Positions 63,782 to 64,000 of a stretch of 64,000 bases of DNA are shown here, one piece after another. Below the pieces are notes generated by a model. The model saw only the letters and a program-made list of their open reading frames with translations, was not told where the DNA came from and ran no database searches. Position numbers and translations under genes: made by a program. The stretch covers positions 37,351,098 to 37,415,097 of the forward strand of contig CM043962.1 in the NCBI GenBank assembly GCA_014529385.2. The letters are read 5' to 3'. This stretch comes from Adiantum capillus-veneris (lineage: Eukaryota; Streptophyta; Polypodiopsida; Polypodiales; Pteridaceae). The stretch's first letter is position 1. Each line of letters begins with the position of its first letter.

Positions 63782-64000
63782 GTACTATTATCCTATTTAC
63801 GCATCAAGTACTATATATATTGGCTCTACTTTCACTTTTCATTACACAAAATCTTCCCAAGATGCTTTATCATCTCCAATTAGCATTTCCAATCCACTCA
63901 CCATTTAAAACCATTCCTAATGGATAGGATTTGACCTCATCACGTAGAGAGTATAAGGCTCAAGCTTAACCACTAGGCAACACGCCTACGGTACCCTTTG

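Larger units (their letters stand above)
63091..64000. other. No gene recognised
   Basis: The minus-strand ORF 63311-63646 has no coding character. The last 280 bp holds a hairpin (63749-63781) and AT-rich repeats of ACATCAAGTACTATT type. Confidence 0.4.

Overview
The window is a repeat-dominated stretch of a land-plant nuclear genome. Evidence: LTR retrotransposons of plant clades primed by initiator-Met and Asp tRNAs, CACTA elements carrying plant-type transposase domains (DUF4218, DUF4216, Ptta/En-Spm), many CT/GA/CA microsatellites, and a histone-H3-fold ORF resembling plant CENH3. The genus cannot be fixed from sequence alone. The element families would fit a large-genome fern or gymnosperm as well as an angiosperm. 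No intact host gene was found; nearly every coding stretch belongs to a transposable element and is broken.

Layout. (1) 277-5710: a Tork/Tnt1-like Copia element with both LTRs, inserted in a large minus-strand coiled-coil ORF of unknown function (8475 down to 5711, resuming 276 down to 1). (2) 8476-9010: the leader of that ORF, with a recurrent 26-bp near-palindrome. (3) 9011-10878: 3' LTR and adjacent interior of a chromovirus (Gypsy-2 family). (4) 10879-about 19556: a minus-strand Gypsy element (Gypsy-1) truncated inside reverse transcriptase, with gag, an upstream ORF0, a leader bearing the same palindromes, an Asp-tRNA primer site and an LTR. (5) About 19557-23014: CACTA-1, truncated at its 5' side. 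(6) 23015-30105: Gypsy-2, a minus-strand chromovirus with a frame-shifted chromodomain. (7) 30106-31564: leader and ORF0 start of a plus-strand Gypsy-1 relative. (8) 31565-about 38620: CACTA-2, inverted relative to CACTA-1 and carrying a non-autonomous Copia element (33636-37244). (9) 40078-54550: an element with roughly 140-bp LTRs and a perfect 5-bp target duplication. It is interrupted by a Tat-like Gypsy-3 (42264-52965), which is itself interrupted by a 947-bp TIR-poor element with a 9-bp target duplication (45791-46737). (10) 54551-64000: low-copy-looking DNA with a decayed unknown ORF, a foldback element, the CENH3-like ORF, a CACTA remnant, a TTAA-flanked piggyBac-like element and several microsatellites.

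The window reads as nested invasion: the coiled-coil/Gypsy-1 material, Gypsy-2 and the CACTA copies are old and decayed, while the Copia at 277-5710 still has well-matched LTRs. The most interesting signals are: the CENH3-like ORF; the leader palindromes, which keep their shape but change sequence between relatives; the coiled-coil ORF that shares this leader; the TTAA-flanked element; and three separate hairpin or inverted-repeat elements.
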